Source: Pyrocephalus nanus (lineage: Eukaryota > Chordata > Aves > Passeriformes > Tyrannidae). From it: a DNA stretch of 64,000 bases. Below are positions 13,816-28,300 of the stretch, piece by piece. Each line of letters begins with the position of its first letter. The first letter of the stretch is position 1. The translations under genes and the position numbers were made by a program. Under the pieces are notes generated by a model. The model searched no databases. It had not been told where the DNA came from and saw only the letters and a list, made by a program, of their open reading frames with translations. The DNA lies in the NCBI GenBank assembly GCA_038380795.1, contig CM076261.1, forward strand, positions 14,867,226 to 14,931,225, written 5' to 3'.

Positions 13816-16800
13816 TATTTAAGGATTCCTTCTGGGTTTAAGGATGAGTTTGGGGCAAATTAAAACACTGATAGCCTAAGTGTGACTTTCTGAGCCCTGA
13901 ATTCCCTTGCAGATTTTTTGCTCCAAGTCTGCAAAACTCTGAACATCCAACTATTGAGCAAGTACCAAAATAATTTTGGGAAAGCCCAGTTTTGAAAAGT
14001 TGCCAAGAAAATCATGGTCCCACACACTACAGTAGACATATGTGATGAAAAATTCTCACAGCAGAGGGATGTTTTGATCTTGATGGGCCATCAAGGACCT
14101 CAACCAAGGGATGATCTGCTCCACTCTTTTGCCCAGAGAAAACCCCTCGGTGACCCCAAATGTCAGACTGAGATAATTCTGTGATTCAGTAAGTTGTTCT
14201 AGATGGACACCAAATACAAATGCTCCCAGGATCTTACTGTCTTCATGCTTGTCAAGTCCAAGGATAGAAAAACAGTTTGATCAGACTGACTTGTAAGTCA
14301 TTACTATTTCTCGCAATCACATTTTTCATCTAAACATTGATATCATTTGGTAAACCTGAGCTGTCAGGGGATAAGGTACAAGAACAGATTATTACATGGG
14401 AAATAAGTCATTATAAGCACTCATTGCATTAGATATTTGGGGGGGTATGGTCTCCAGTCTGAGACTGGCAGTCAGACACCACTCAAGACTGCTCGGAGGG
14501 GGCTGCAGTGAGCACAGGAAGCACCAGTAACGTGCTGCAGTCACCTCTCTGTGACAGTAACTTTGTCAGCAAGCATAAAATCGGTATTTAAAATACCCAC
14601 ATCAAGGGCGGCACATCTTCTGTCCATATGTAACGAATTAATAGTAATTAGAGGAGAAGGAATTCAGTAGCTGTTCCCTTCACATTAAATTATTGTTTGT
14701 GCGATACTAAAAGAGCTGCACATCTTTCTACCCATTTTTGCACTATTTCTCTTGCAAAATAAGCAGACTCGTGTTTTAATTTCGGGCTAGCACTCTAGCC
14801 AGTGGGGGTTTTTTTCAAATTTAGAGAGAAAAATTGGTTCCTTTGCTGAGAGGATTCCTGTGATCTAAAGTGCCTGTTATCAGTATGCAGCTGCTTGCTT
14901 TAAACCACTAACTTCTGAAACACTTTTTCAAGTATTCCTGAAATAGAATATTTCATGTGGAAATAAATGAGTTTGTGAAACCCTTTTAATTATTTTACTT
15001 CAGTAAAAAGATTAAAATCTAAGTCTCTCTCGCTCCACATCCATGCTGTAACTTAAAAGAATATAAAAGAGATTAATCATTTTCACGCCAAACACTAAGT
15101 CTATTTCTCCCTTTCCCCCACACAACCTGAAAGCCATCAAATTCTCCCACCCACCTACTGTGTGTATGAGTTGAACATTGTCAAGTACAAATTAAGGATC
15201 TGATCTAGCTATTGCTTCTGAGCATAGCCTTACAGAGCTGTGTTGGCTGCGCTGGGGAAATCACAGGCTCAATTCAAAGCCTGCAGAGTGCTTCCCTAGT
15301 ACTCTGGGGAATAAAAAGGTTCTGAATCTGCAAATACGGCCCATATCTCGTTGCAGCTCTAAAAAAATAAAAATGTTACTGACTCAATTTCAGAAAATCC
15401 TTTAAAAATAAAATGGCCTCATGAGTTTTTGGAGGGGAGGACTTGTCTTGAGGGGTCATTTCAGAATCAGGTTGGTGGGAAAATAGATGACAAGTTTTTG
15501 AGTTCATATGGTCTTGCAGTGCCATTTGCTCCCAGGGAACATAGTAAGCCTCCTGCCCTGCTCCCAAGGAAGTCGGTTGCTGGGAATAAATTAAGGAACA
15601 AGGGCTTATATGTGGCCCGAGCTACAGCTGGTGAATGCCCCACCACACACTGCAGAGCCATGAAAAGCTTGATTGCAGTTTGGTTCGCTGTAATTAGCAC
15701 TTTGTATTTGTACTGTGCATTTTAAATCAGGTGTGCATTAATGCATCAGACATCAAGAATGAGCAGCAAAGAGGGTTGAGATTTTTATAAAGGCTTATTC
15801 AAAGCTAGCTGATTTTTAATGTGTGTGATTACTTGCAACCAAAATTACAGTAATCAAAATAAAATTATATACAAAACAGAATAGGAGGCTTTTGCATAAG
15901 AATGGGACAAATGATACAACAAATGCCAAATTTGTTTCTAATGCTGGTTCAAATAAAATGTTTATGGGAATTGCTTATGCTTTGATGTCAGTACTGAAAA
16001 ATGTAAAGATTTTGTTTAGTAAAAAATACTTTAAAGCTAATAAACTCTCTGTTAATGGAGGGCATGCACGTATTTGTAAATGTCTTAAAGAGTGACACTA
16101 AAATTGGGAGTTTGTTTTATGCAGCATAGTGATGTCATTCACAGCAACAGAGGAATCCCAAATGTTATGGGGAGGTCTTTATCTCAAAGGCCCCTTTTGG
16201 CCAAAGTCTCCAGTTCCCAAATTGTGAGTCTGTTCTCTGAAAAATCATTATTTGAGTTAGGACTTTTACAGTGTCAGTTTTGCGAAAGGGTTTTGGAAAC
16301 TGTGGTGTGATATCCATTGAGGCAGCTCAAAAATTAGGGCTATTCCTAGGTTTGAAAATTTTGGCATTTGCAGGAGTGCTCCTTTTGCTAAGCAGCCACA
16401 GAACAACAGATTTTAGATTGTAGCCTAGAAGGTAACTTGGAAAAAAAAATACACTAGTTCAGTGACATTTTTATACTCCTGTGGACATTGCTCAAAGCAG
16501 ATATGTTCTTTTTTTTCCCAAAAAATATTTTCTTTGACTAATTGGTATTTCTCAGTCCTTAAAAAGTTGCTAAAAACATTCCCAAGCAGCTGGCTGTGGA
16601 GGCTTTACACTAGAAACAATACTTAAGTACCCTTGAGTTGAATCCTAAGAAGCACTGCACTTCTTGAGAGCAATTTATCCTCAGAGTCTTCTGTAGTGTC
16701 TGGCTGACTGTTTTCTTTTTTCCCTGGCTCTGCTCCACACCTTGGAGTAATTTCTGTCACCAGCTCACTCAGTGGCTTCACTCTGAACAGATTTCCTTCT

Positions 16801-19800
16801 AAGTTTCAGATTTTTCTTGCGTCTCTTAGGTATTCTAGGTTTCTTAATTGAATTAGTCTGGGCCCCCCAGCTGTGATTTGACTGATAGGAAAAAGGGTTT
16901 CTGTTCTCTGTATTCGCTATTTGATGTTTATTCACCCGTTTCTCCATTTGTGCCCACTTCATGTGTGTTTCAACACATTTCATCACCTGCTTTCCTCTGG
17001 AGCACTGCCAAGTGCCATCTCACCTTTACTGCCTGCAGTGGAAAGGAAATGAGCTTGCACTAACCGTGTTCCTGACCCCAGGGAGGATGCCTTGGGTGCC
17101 TGAGCTGCCTTGGCTACCCTACCTCCAGTCTCTGCAGCTCTAGTGGAGGCTTTACTCTGACTCCTCTTCCCCACTTCCTGAAGGAGCAAAGGAGAGAGGC
17201 ACAGAGATCTCCATGGAGATACCCACCACTAGATTTCTTTCCAGTGCTGCAGACCACGGAGATGGCTGGTGCTTTAGAGAAGCCAACACTAGATTGGGCT
17301 TCTGTGTGCTTTGTTGAGCAGGCAGGATGCCAGCCCAGGGTGCCAATGCAAGGCATGGTAATGCTGGCAGCTTTGCAATGAAAATGCTATCCCAAAACTC
17401 AGGGTTTTGTTCTTACCTTTCCTCCAAACACCTTGTGTCCTTCAGCATGGCAGTTCAGGCCAAGGTTGAAAGATACTTGTGCTGGGAGATAAGTACTTAG
17501 CTGGAGTATCCACCTCCAGTGTACCTAGCTTCCTGTGACAACTAATAATCCAAATAACCGTGTAACTGGCTAGTCCTTTTTATGCCTAAATATAGTTGTG
17601 AATGAGAGCTGTTGGAAATACCTGGAAAAAAATTAATAGCAGCAAAGCTCTGCTTTGTAGCAGTATTGCTCTAGGGTAAATGCATTACTATTTGGGGGGT
17701 TCTCTGTGTCCTGGGGGCTGTGACAGCAACAGGCAATTCAAGCGTGGGGAAATACTAAAATGTTGGCAAAACAATCAAATCAATGTTACCTTCATATAAT
17801 TTGGAGGTAGGATGTTTGTTGAATCTTTTAGAACTTGACTAGGAACTTGTTTACCAAGGTAGTCCAGGCTGTAACACAGCTAACTTGTCAGACAGCTACA
17901 GACTCAGCGGTGGTGGTGAAGGGGGTCCACCGGGTTGGCCCCTGGGGTGCAGGTAATACAAAAATGACCCTGTGTTTATAAGGACTAAGCGTGTGAAAAC
18001 TCACGTAGGCCACAGGAATGAAGTTTTGAAACACTAAGGATTGATTAATGCCTGAAATGTGTATTTTTTTAGGCTATTTTTGTTTTGATTTTTAAGGAAG
18101 GCCAAACCCTCCAGAAGTTCACTGTTAGGTGTCACCTGCATATTTATCATTAATAAAAATGAATTTACCTCTCTGTCCTGAGGTAACAAAAAACAAATAC
18201 GAGGTAGTGCATAAAAATGCATATCTCAGTGTACAACTTGACTGTGTGACACTAGACGAGATGCTAGTCTGTCACTAGAACAACGCCAGATTGCAACCAG
18301 TGAGGATCTGACTGCTAATTTTTCTCTCCCGTTGCTCTGTACTCTTTTGCAAAGAAGTTTTCTTTAATGAAAATTCCATTAACATTATTCTCTTTCACTC
18401 CCGTTAGATAAGAAGGTTCCATTTACTTTATTAAAAAGTCATTTTTCAGGTAAACCTATTCTGACATTTTATCATTCTGATGGTGAGAAAAATCTCTGAA
18501 TAATGTGAGAGGAATAAAAATGTGCTGCCCTTCTTCTCCATAAGGAACATATCGTTAAAGATACTTATCAGTTACACCAGAGCTGTTTTTGTGAGAGCAT
18601 TTGTGGCTTTCCTGATAGCAGGGCTGTTAGACAACTATTTTGTCTGACTCAGAGTTGCTCTTTGACGTGTCCCATTTGATAACTGATGCAACTGCACAGC
18701 CAGTTTAAAATGTTCAACGCCAGGTCTTCAGACTGTGTAAAAATCCCCAGCTCCATTAACTTCACTGTAGATGTGTCTATTTACACCAGCTGGCACAGTG
18801 TGAAATGCAGCTATTGTCCATGGAGGGAAAAGGATATGACATGCTGGAGAGGGAGCCACTGACAAATAGATTAGATTTGACACCAAAGAGCAGCAGAATG
18901 AAATCTCCATTACTTTTGTCAGTGCTGCTATTAAAAGCTGCTCCACTAACTAATGCCACAATTCTTTTTCCTCCTACAAGCAGCAGGCTTGTGTCGGCAT
19001 GGATCACAATTTATAATGTGCCAACAGTTTCTGAGGGCCCTTCGAAGGAAACTCTTAAGGGTACTCTCAGATACTTGCAGGTTGTGACAAAATTACACCA
19101 AAGATCCTCAACTATCTATCACGGATGTTAACAAGTCAAAATGCTGTAATCAGTGGTAACAAAACAGCTCATAGCAGAATTCCTGGGAAGCCTGTGCACC
19201 TGCTGAAGAGAGTTTGATGGGCTTCTGTGCTGTGGCCACATGTTCTGGTTCAAGATAATAAAGCCCTGGGGTGCCCCACAGATATAGCAATTCATGGCCA
19301 GTGATTTCCAGCTGCTAACTTGGTGGAGAACAGTATCCTAATTTTCAGCAACAAGACTTCTTACTCACTGAGTCCACTGATTCAGAGGAGCTGATTTTTT
19401 TCTTCTTTTTTAGCAGATGACATTCTCTCTTTGCCATGCAGCAAAGGATGTGTTACTGATTATAAAACAAGGGGCTTTATTGCCTCCTCTCTGCAAATGT
19501 GATAAGGTACGACAAGGTGTAGTTAACTTTTATCCTTTCTGGCATTCTAATGAACTGCCTCTGTTTTTTTGGCAGTCCAAGCTTCTCACTCACTGCAATT
19601 GAAGTGGAAGGCAAGGCAGGAGAATTTGTGGCTGAAGTCAGCTGGATGCCATTACAGTTTCAGGCAGAGGAGGAATCCCAACCTGATTGAGCTTGCTCCT
19701 ACATAGAGACCCATGGGATGCATTCAGTCCTCTCCTTCACCTGATATGGGTCAGATTTATGAACAATTAGTGTTTTTACAGAATTGCAAAGGGTCAGTTC

Positions 19801-21576
19801 CGAGGTCTCTAGCACTGCTTTATTAATGAAAGCCTAAATGGTGGAAAACAGCTAATTAGGAGATCTTAACAGCCTTTGGCTTAATCTTCAGGTCTGCTGT
19901 AGGTTATGTATGAGGGACTATGGTTTCATACCATTATAAATTAATAAAGAGTACGTTATTAGTGACAATGAACTCTTTGTGGTTTATGGTTTTCTAAAGA
20001 ATATTTTTTTAAAAGAAGACTTCATGCTCTCAGGGCAATTTATGTTGGAACAAGAGTGTCTATAAACTGCAGGTGTCTCATTAAATTCTGCTGGTGATTA
20101 GAAGAAGCAGCCATGTGCAGAGATCTTCATCAGGGCTCCATGATTTGTGTTGTCATGCTCGGTCTTTCCTTAATAGCTACACATTAGTTAGCATTGATGC
20201 TCAGCTGCTGTGAGCAGAACTCTGTAAAAATAGTCGGTTTCCATTCAGAAACGAGTGGCATTGAGCCAGCTATTGATTTATAGACTGGCACATACCCCTT
20301 TATAACAACTGTGAGAACGTTTGCTACTTATCCGTTACCTTTCTCTAAAAGGACATTAAAAAGAATTTTCCACCTGATAAAGGGAAGCATGCAGAGTGAT
20401 ATTTTTACTGGTTATTTCCATAGAGAGCTCTGCAAAGGGCTGCTTTACACGATTGCACTAAAGAGAGAGAGGGCTTGAGAAAGTTTGTCAGTATTCCCAG
20501 TTCTGGTTAAATGGTTTGGCCCGAAGGCAAGATGGATACATGCCTATTTCTTCCCAGCATCGACATGTGTTTGAAAACAGCAACTTGGCACAATGCTTTA
20601 AAAAAAACATTAACCACAAAACAACAACCCTTTTGTCTCTGCCACATATACTGCTTATTCGGGGAAAAAAAAGCAGTAAAATTCAAGCTTCTAACAATAC
20701 TGATGCATTATTTAGAATCATGTTATGCCTTTTTCATCTGAACAACTAAAAGACATTTATTTTTGTATTTCTGAAGAATTTATTTTATAATTCTCTGCTA
20801 GTTATATGACAGCTACTTTTTAAAATCTTTGTACCCCTAGTATTTGGCTGGTCTCTTTTTGTCCTTAATTTTGCAGTCATGCCTAAGATAAAGTTGGAGC
20901 ACTGGGATTTTCTCAGCACTGAGGTTCTGTTTGGGAGGGAGGATCTAAGTCACACCAAAAAGTACCTGAAACTATTGGGCTTGGTTCTGATTTTTTCTCA
21001 TGTCAAAGTCTCGCAAAGGACATAGATTATACTGATATCCACTCTGGCCCTTGAAGGTCTTTTCCAGAGCAGGCCTAACATGAATGCAAACTCAGGCATT
21101 GTTTATTACCCTGGTCCTGTCCAGCACCTGTCACAGTGAGGGCCTTATCCACTTAGCCTGGTAAAGACAACAAAATGTTTAAACCGTGATAATATTGTCC
21201 TCAAAGTTCAAATGGAGATTGACTTTCAGGATCAAAGAATTTTGCAGAGGATTCATACTGTTGGCAGTGCAACTCTGCCATTCCTTGTCAGTCACAAAAC
21301 TCTTGTTCTCCCTCTTCCTCAGCTTCCTTGGAGTCTGAGTTGACTTTGGCTAGGCCAGAGTGTTAAATCTGTATTTTAGCATAGAGTAGGAAATGCCTGC
21401 AAACAACTGGATGGGGCATTTGTTAGATGGTAGCCAAATACATGCTTTTGTTTTCTTCATATGAATAACAGCCACAGTTAAAAGAAATATTTGGGGTTTT
21501 GGGGTAATAACAGTTTAAGAAAAAAGGCCATTATGCTTTTCTGATTTTAAAACTGTGGTTGATATTTTTGAAAGGC
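13816..21576. other. Gene-free intergenic DNA
   Basis: AT-rich sequence without recognisable exons or CpG islands. The longest frame is 108 codons (18805-19131, plus strand) and matches nothing I know. A possible ancient repeat at 18741-18792 is listed separately. Confidence 0.7.
18741..18792. repeat. Possible ancient interspersed-repeat fragment
   Basis: The phrase 'cagctccattaacttcactg' followed by 'tttacaccagctgg' resembles a degraded ancient tetrapod LINE/SINE 3' segment, in which a CCATTGACTTCA-type block sits near a TTACACCAG block. The match is short, so this is only a suggestion. Confidence 0.3.
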
Positions 21577-21955
21577 TCCATGCTGGCACTGAGACATGGA
21601 GGTCACTTAGCCCAACTTCTTGCTCAAGGGTGGTCCAATTAGACTGGATTTCTTAGGATCTTGTCCTGTCAAGCTTGAATATCTCCAGGGACAGAGACTT
21701 CACAAACTCTCTGGAACTCTGTTCCAGTGCTTGACTCTTCTCACAAAACCTTTTCTTAATACTGAGTTGGAATGTTCTGTGTTCCGGCTTGTGCCTGTTT
21801 GTCTCTTGTCCTTCCATTGGGCACTTTGGAGGAGAGCTGGGTTCATCTTCTGTACATGCTCCCATTAGCTGTACATAGCAGTCACTTCTTCAGGCTAAAC
21901 AAGCACAGTCCTCTCAGCCTCTTCTCATAATAATCTTCCCTGTTCCTGTGCAAGA
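21577..21955 (-). mobile_element. CR1 LINE, 5'-truncated, minus strand
   Basis: Read on the minus strand this is a CR1 3' region. On the plus strand its diagnostic blocks appear reversed: 'catggaggtcacttagccc' at the 3' end, 'tgaatatctccagggacagagacttcacaa', 'ctctggaactctgttccagtg', then 'aggctaaacaagcacagtcc' and 'ctcagcctcttctcataataatcttccc'. The octamer tail is not preserved. It is moderately diverged. Confidence 0.85.
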
Positions 21956-22461
21956 GAGAGGCTGTAGGGTGGTTTTTTTGTAGGACTTGCTTCCTCTAAT
22001 GAAAAGACACTGTTATCTTCTGTTTTTAATAGCAAGCACTTCACAGTACCAGAAGTGTCTGCAAAGATCCATACAAGCACTCTTTAAAAGCCCATACCTA
22101 TTGATTTGGCATTGCTCCAGCTCTGCTCTGTGCTCCAGCATCTTTACAGTTTGAGAACACTCACTCAGAGCAGCTAGTTTAAATATTTATAGCCTGTAGT
22201 TGCATACTCCATCTACCAGACTTTTATCCAAATGCCCAGAGAGGTGTGTGTGCATTTAAATCCCTGTTGCTTACAGAGGTGGCATCTGACCTGGCTGACA
22301 ACTCTGTGAACTCCTGGACTATAAATTAGACACAGCCTTGCTGTGCTTTGCTGTCTATGATATATGTCTATAACATGCCTGTAATATGAAAGGATAGAGC
22401 CCAACAAATTCTCTCTCTTCCTTTACACTTTCAAAAAAGACTGATTATTGGATATTATATT

Positions 22462-22493
22462 ATTATCTGAATAATATGGATTATTCAGATAAT
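22462..22493. repeat. Perfect 14-bp inverted repeat, 4-nt loop
   Basis: ATTATCTGAATAAT at 22462-22475 and its exact complement at 22480-22493 are separated by ATGG. There is no T-run typical of a terminator and no neighbouring gene. The sequence is AT-rich and could be a slippage-derived quasi-palindrome. Confidence 0.85.
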
Positions 22494-25340
22494 TCTTATC
22501 CACTTCCCATGTAAAAAAGTAGACAGTATTAAATTCATCCCTACAATCTTTTTGCAGCAGTCTACATTACAAAAGTAGGTCTTTTGCAACAAAGTTTGTG
22601 TGAAAGCTCTGAAAATCCTCGATCTGTGAGATGGGGTGAGATCAGCAGATGAGGAACCTCTATTGTGCCACCTTTGTTTTGTGTCCTTTCACTGTCCTTC
22701 TTGGCACGAGTGTGGTGTTCCTCTGAAGCACCAGTCTCAGCATGGAAAAGGCTGTTTTGCAGCCAGAAGAGCAGGATGGTGGGCAGTGGGGTGAGGTCCC
22801 CACCACTGTGCTGGGTCTAGGAAGGACCCCAGCGAGGAGACAGACTTTCCTGGAGGAGACACTTCAGCACTGGGAACAGTGTTAGAGACTATTCCTCCAG
22901 CTCTCTGTGAAGGTCCATTTGAGAAGCAACTTTTATTTCCCAGTGAATTTGCACTCAGGGGCTGGTAGAGTGAATGTTCGTAACTCATTGTCTAATGATC
23001 AACACTACTGGACGAAAGAGGCTGAGCTACAGCCTTCAACTAACAGGACAGACTGATCTATCTGTTCCTTGTCCAGGTGTGGGAGAGTCCTTGAACTCCC
23101 TGCCCTACCCCAGAGCCAAGGAGAAGAGGTTCCTGAGGCACGAGCAGAGCCCAGCCTCATTGCCAGCACGCCAGGCATCATCACAGAGCCACCACGCTTG
23201 AAGGGATGGCAATGGGCTGTGCCACAGTCCTTGGAGAGCATCCCTGCATCACATCTGTGCGGGTGCAGCCATGTCATCCTTTCCACAGGCAAAGATAAGG
23301 GAAGGAAAAAACCACTGGGTTATGGTTACACGTCTGTATTCTCCCTTTTATTAAATGAGCTTATTGTTTATATAACTCCTACCTCTGCCCATTTAAAACA
23401 CAAGGAGCCCCTGCTCTCCTGCTGACATGAATCAAGAGCACACACTAAAATGCCAGTGAATTATGCTGCTGTAAATTCAGCTTGAGCCTTAAAACATGTT
23501 AGTATCACATGTGACTTCATATTCAAGGGATAACAAATACAAAATTAATGAGGTGGGACTGAAGATCTGTCCCATCAGAGTCCATTTGCTGGATTTTCAG
23601 TAGAGCTTATCACTGTCCTGTCTGGCTCTTGGCTTCGTTTCTTCGGTTTTGAAAGATATCTACTGAAATAGCAATGGAAATTCATGCAGTATACTTGCAT
23701 GTTTCTTCAGTGATATTGGTTTGGCTAATATAATACTGTTTATCTAATATTTTTTAAGAGTTGGAAACTAGATTCTGATCCAAGAAATGTAACTCTTTAA
23801 TCACTTAAGAAAGCTCAGTGAAATCAATGTGTAAAAGTGCAGAATTTGATTAAACATTCTGCTAATTTTTCATTATTTCTATTCACTGTGTGATGCTTGT
23901 TCATATTTCTAATTACTCCTGCATTTCCCCAATTTATATAGAACATAATATGAAAAACAAACCCCCAGACATTTGTTGTTTATGCACTGAGCAACTGTAA
24001 CATGAAGTTATAGTTCAACAAACTGAAGCACAAGTATCCATGTGTGCACACACTGCCTTTACTCCACAAACAACAGAATACAGTGACTAAAAGGAAGACC
24101 AAAAATATAGGTTTGCAAGAGTTGGTTTGTGCTCCTCTGTGCTCTGTTCCAGATGCACAGTTTTGCCAAGACTCAGAGCCAGGCACGATCCATGTGAATG
24201 GACATCTAAACACAGGTTTGGCAAAGCACTTAATCTAGAATCAGATAGGCTAAAATTGGTATAATTACTTTAAAAGAGAATTTCTGAACACTGGAATAAT
24301 TACTTGGATATTTATTTAGTTATTGTTAGACATTTGAGGCCATTAAATAGGCCCTGGTTCATGTAATAAATATTTAACCACTGATAACTCCCTGCAAGAT
24401 TAGAATGGTGCTTAATAACCCTTGAACAAGAGAAAAAATTTAAACTGCCTATTCCCAGCTATTCATTTTCTTGGGATAATGGAAAAAAAATCAATTTCCT
24501 AAGGACAAAGATACAACCTGAAATGTTTGACATAGAAATGGGAAAGAAGTAATTGGCATACCTGTGAAATTCAGAGTAGTAAACACATTGTGCTTTTTTA
24601 ATTTTAATTTTTGAATGGGAAAAAAGCAGAGGGCTTTGAATTATGCAGCTACAGAAAAATGTTAATTCATAAATGTACATGGAATATTGGTTGAAACACC
24701 TATTTTTTTCAGCTACTTACATTTAGCCAGAGAACCTCCTCTTTAGAAATAAAAATTGACCTCTGTTCCTTCCTGCAGCTTCACATGTCGTACCTTTAAG
24801 AGAATGAACCCATCCTGAACTCGATGTGATTTGCTCTTTTCCTGCTGTAGCACGAATCTTGGAGAGATTATAACCAATTTAAGCAGGATGGGAGATTCTG
24901 TTTCTAACTAGCTGGAAGCAAACCGCTAAGGAAACCAGCAAGGGAAAATTAGAGGTATTCACAACAGTCTCCAGCTTGGATTACATGTATCTTAAAAGCA
25001 CTAGCAGCAGATGCTGGTGGAAGTGATTATGCGCTGGATCATATGCACATCCTTCTGGCTGCCAACATCACTTAGGCACATTTTGTACTGTAGGAAAAAG
25101 CCCCTCCAGTTTACAGGAAAAGGAGCTCAAAGTATACTGCAGAAGGCACCAAGAATCACAGCGTTTAAAGGAGCTCAGCAATCATTCTGCTGCTTCGAGG
25201 CCCAAGCCTGCAGGATCAAAGCTTTAAGTAAACCGCAGGATTGTGGAGTATGGCCTTTCAGGGACTTCAGCATTTTGCCATACTTTAATTTATAGATATA
25301 ATAACACTTTTAGTGAGAAAAGGACTCTTTTCTCTCTCTC

Positions 25341-25364
25341 TTTTTTTTTTTTTTTTTTTTTTTT
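25341..25364. repeat. T24 homopolymer preceded by a CT repeat
   Basis: A run of 24 T directly follows a short (TC)n stretch, giving an uninterrupted pyrimidine tract in unique intergenic DNA. Confidence 0.9.
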
Positions 25365-28300
25365 GGCTGACATAGGCTGTTACTAATTAAGGCAGTTTTC
25401 TGCATTTATGTAAATAGTAGTTCTAAAAGCGTTTGCTAGGTTATTTTATTCTGTCTAGCCTCTAGGTTGCAGATCTCATTATACAGCTCTGCAGTCTACT
25501 TGACAGACGCTTAGACACACACATAGCAAATGGCTTTGGAGGTGCCTCCACTATATCCACTGTAGTATTGTTCTCTTTTATGTTAAAGAACTACAATAGA
25601 ATTTGAGATTTTTTTTTTCCACTTAATTTCTTGACATTCTCTGATTTTTCAGTATGGAGTCTCTTATTAGCTTTGGTTCTGACTTCAGTAGTCCTGGATT
25701 TTCACTCTTCCAAGTGAAAATTCTTGTTCTTTCCCTCTATATGTGTTGCTGCCTTTTTGCTGCTGCTGAAAGCCCAGTAGCCTTTGTCCTGATTTCACTG
25801 AAGATCCAGGAAGGTGGCAGCCTCCGAGGCTCCTGCGGAGTGACTCTGTTTACTGCTTGGACTCACTAGAGGTCAGTTCTGACAGAGGGGACTGATTCAT
25901 TGTTCATCTGTTCTAGGCTCGCGAGAGCATCTGCCAAGGTGGCTAATCTGATTGTGTGCTTCCAATGACAGTGGTTATGGGTTTATTTTATAGTTCGTTG
26001 TCCAGATGCGTTAACTGATATTACAACCACAAGGCTCCCATGTCACAGCCTAATAAGAATTAAAAGCTGCAATTTATCACCTTCCTGTCCATAAGAAAAT
26101 ATGATCTGCTGAAAGACAGGCACCCTGGTATGTGGCTTCTTTAATCTTTGGGGGTTTGTCTTTAACTACTTAAAAATAAATAAGGCAGCTTGGGCCTACA
26201 CTTTATAACAAAGGAAACAAAAAATCAGAGAGGAGTGCCTAACTCATTCAAGTTTGTGATCTCATTTTTTCACCTTTAGGAATTGCTTTGTTCAGTTAAT
26301 GTTTCTAATCAAAGGAAAACAAACCCTTCCCTCTGTTCTCTCCCAGTTCCAAATACCTGTTGTTATCTCTAGTGCCTCCAGCAATGTATCTGAATGCTCA
26401 AAGTGAAGGGGGAGCTCAGGAATTCACACTATAGCCTCTATAAGGAAACCTCTGGTTACAGCAGTGACCTGCTTTTTTGGGTTAGTTACCATTACGTCCA
26501 CCTCAAAATACAAGGGGAACCACATAAATCCTTTGGGGCAGGGAGTTTTACTCTATTTTCCATCACCCTGGTGCAGGACTATTGCTTGTAGATGCTTTCC
26601 GCAGAGCATAAAATGCCAATTAAGGAAAAATCAAGAAGTAGTCCTGTGGAAATCTTGAGTAAAGGGTTGAATTTATCTCTCCTAAAGATTTCCTGAAGAT
26701 GAAGTAGTCCTCCAACTGGACTCACCTCTTGTAAAATGTGGGGACAGACAGTGATTATTGCAAAGTTGAAGCACATGCTGCTAACTGAGATGCAAGGAAG
26801 GAATAAACAATGACTTAATGCCACTCCTGTTTCGCAGAGAGCCATAAATATGGGGAGAAAGTTGCTGAGTAAAGCACTACTGCAGCAAGTGGTAGAAATT
26901 AATCAAGAGGTAATGCCACTTTTATAGGGCAAAAAGGATTCCGTAAAAGACTGACTGAGCAAAGAGGTGGGGCTGAGATCAACTGAACGGGAACAATTTT
27001 GACACTAAAGTGGCCACTCCCAGTGCAGCCAAATCCTACCAGTGAAAATTTATAAGTCATCTTTTGTATGGAAGGGATGAACAGTGGGAAGAATCTTATG
27101 CAGTTTGTGACTTCACATACCTACGGTGAACTAATTACCAAAGAGGGATGCCAGTAGGAATGTGCTTTGGAGACACCTGAAAGAGAGAAAAACCAAGCAG
27201 AAAGCATTGCAGCCCAAGTTAACAGCATGGCCAGTATGCAGAAATGAAGTGGGTAGAAAGGTCCCTTCAAATACTATATGTGGACTTCTTCTTTTCTGGA
27301 TCTGAACAGGTGAAAAAGTCTCTGCAAAAGATTTTGAGCTTTCATAAATTTTCTCATCTGAATTGGAAAGGAAAGTAAACATCAGAAAATGCTGAAGATG
27401 CTAGTAAGCTTCACTGTGTAGACCAGGCGAAACATTGGGTTTTAAACTGTGATTCATTTCAATTTTTGTCTTTTTGCTTTGCAAACTTTTTTCCTGTAAA
27501 CTGAAGTAACTGAAACAGAGAAAATAATTTGAAATTTTTTCCAAATAGAAAGTGACTAAACTGACTATGCTAAGCATTTTCAAAATTGGCTTAAAAGTAT
27601 TTTAAATTGACAGTTTTCACATTTAAAAAATTACTATTGTAATGCAAGATATTATTTAGGGCAACTTTTCATTTTCTGACCACAGCCCAGGAATGCTTCA
27701 CTGCAGAATTTCCCAGCTCCCACTTCTGGCTGTTGTATTGCAACAAATCGTGTGGGCAGCCCAAGGTTCAACAGCCCACAGTACTCTCAGTCAATACCCA
27801 TCTGACCTGGCTGTGCCCTCCGCAGTACAGGCCAGCTGGGCATCTCTTCATGCCAGAGCTATTTTTAGTGGGCAGTGCTGCCAAGGCAGTGTGAAAGGGG
27901 CTTCATCAGAAGGGAGCACCAGGCCTGGTTTTTCTAATCAAACATGTGTATAAATTTTCCATTAAAAAAAAAAAATGACATTTGCACCAAAAAAACCTGG
28001 CTGTAAAACCATACAGACTCAAATGACAGCAGTTTGCACTTTCCTCCTTAAGGTAGATGGCAACTAAATCAGTGTCTTAATTTTCTTCTCTTTCTAACCC
28101 AGGGAGATAAAGGCACAACTACTGTTTTATTCCTGTTTTGGTCAACAGTACCAGTGCTAATTAAGTTGTAATATTTCATTTGCTTCACTGGTAGTATTTC
28201 TCTCTTCAGTTTCCTAGGGTTTAGTGACTTTACAAAGTGCAGGACAGGCAGTGAAGAATTAAGCCCTATGTTCACACAGCCTGTCAGATTCTCCTTGTCC

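Noticed and set aside
14080..14187. Possible CR1 tail ending in ATTCTGTGATTC
   Set aside because: Only the last dozen bases and a vague 'ggacctcaa' block agree. The rest cannot be aligned by eye, so I do not list it as an element.
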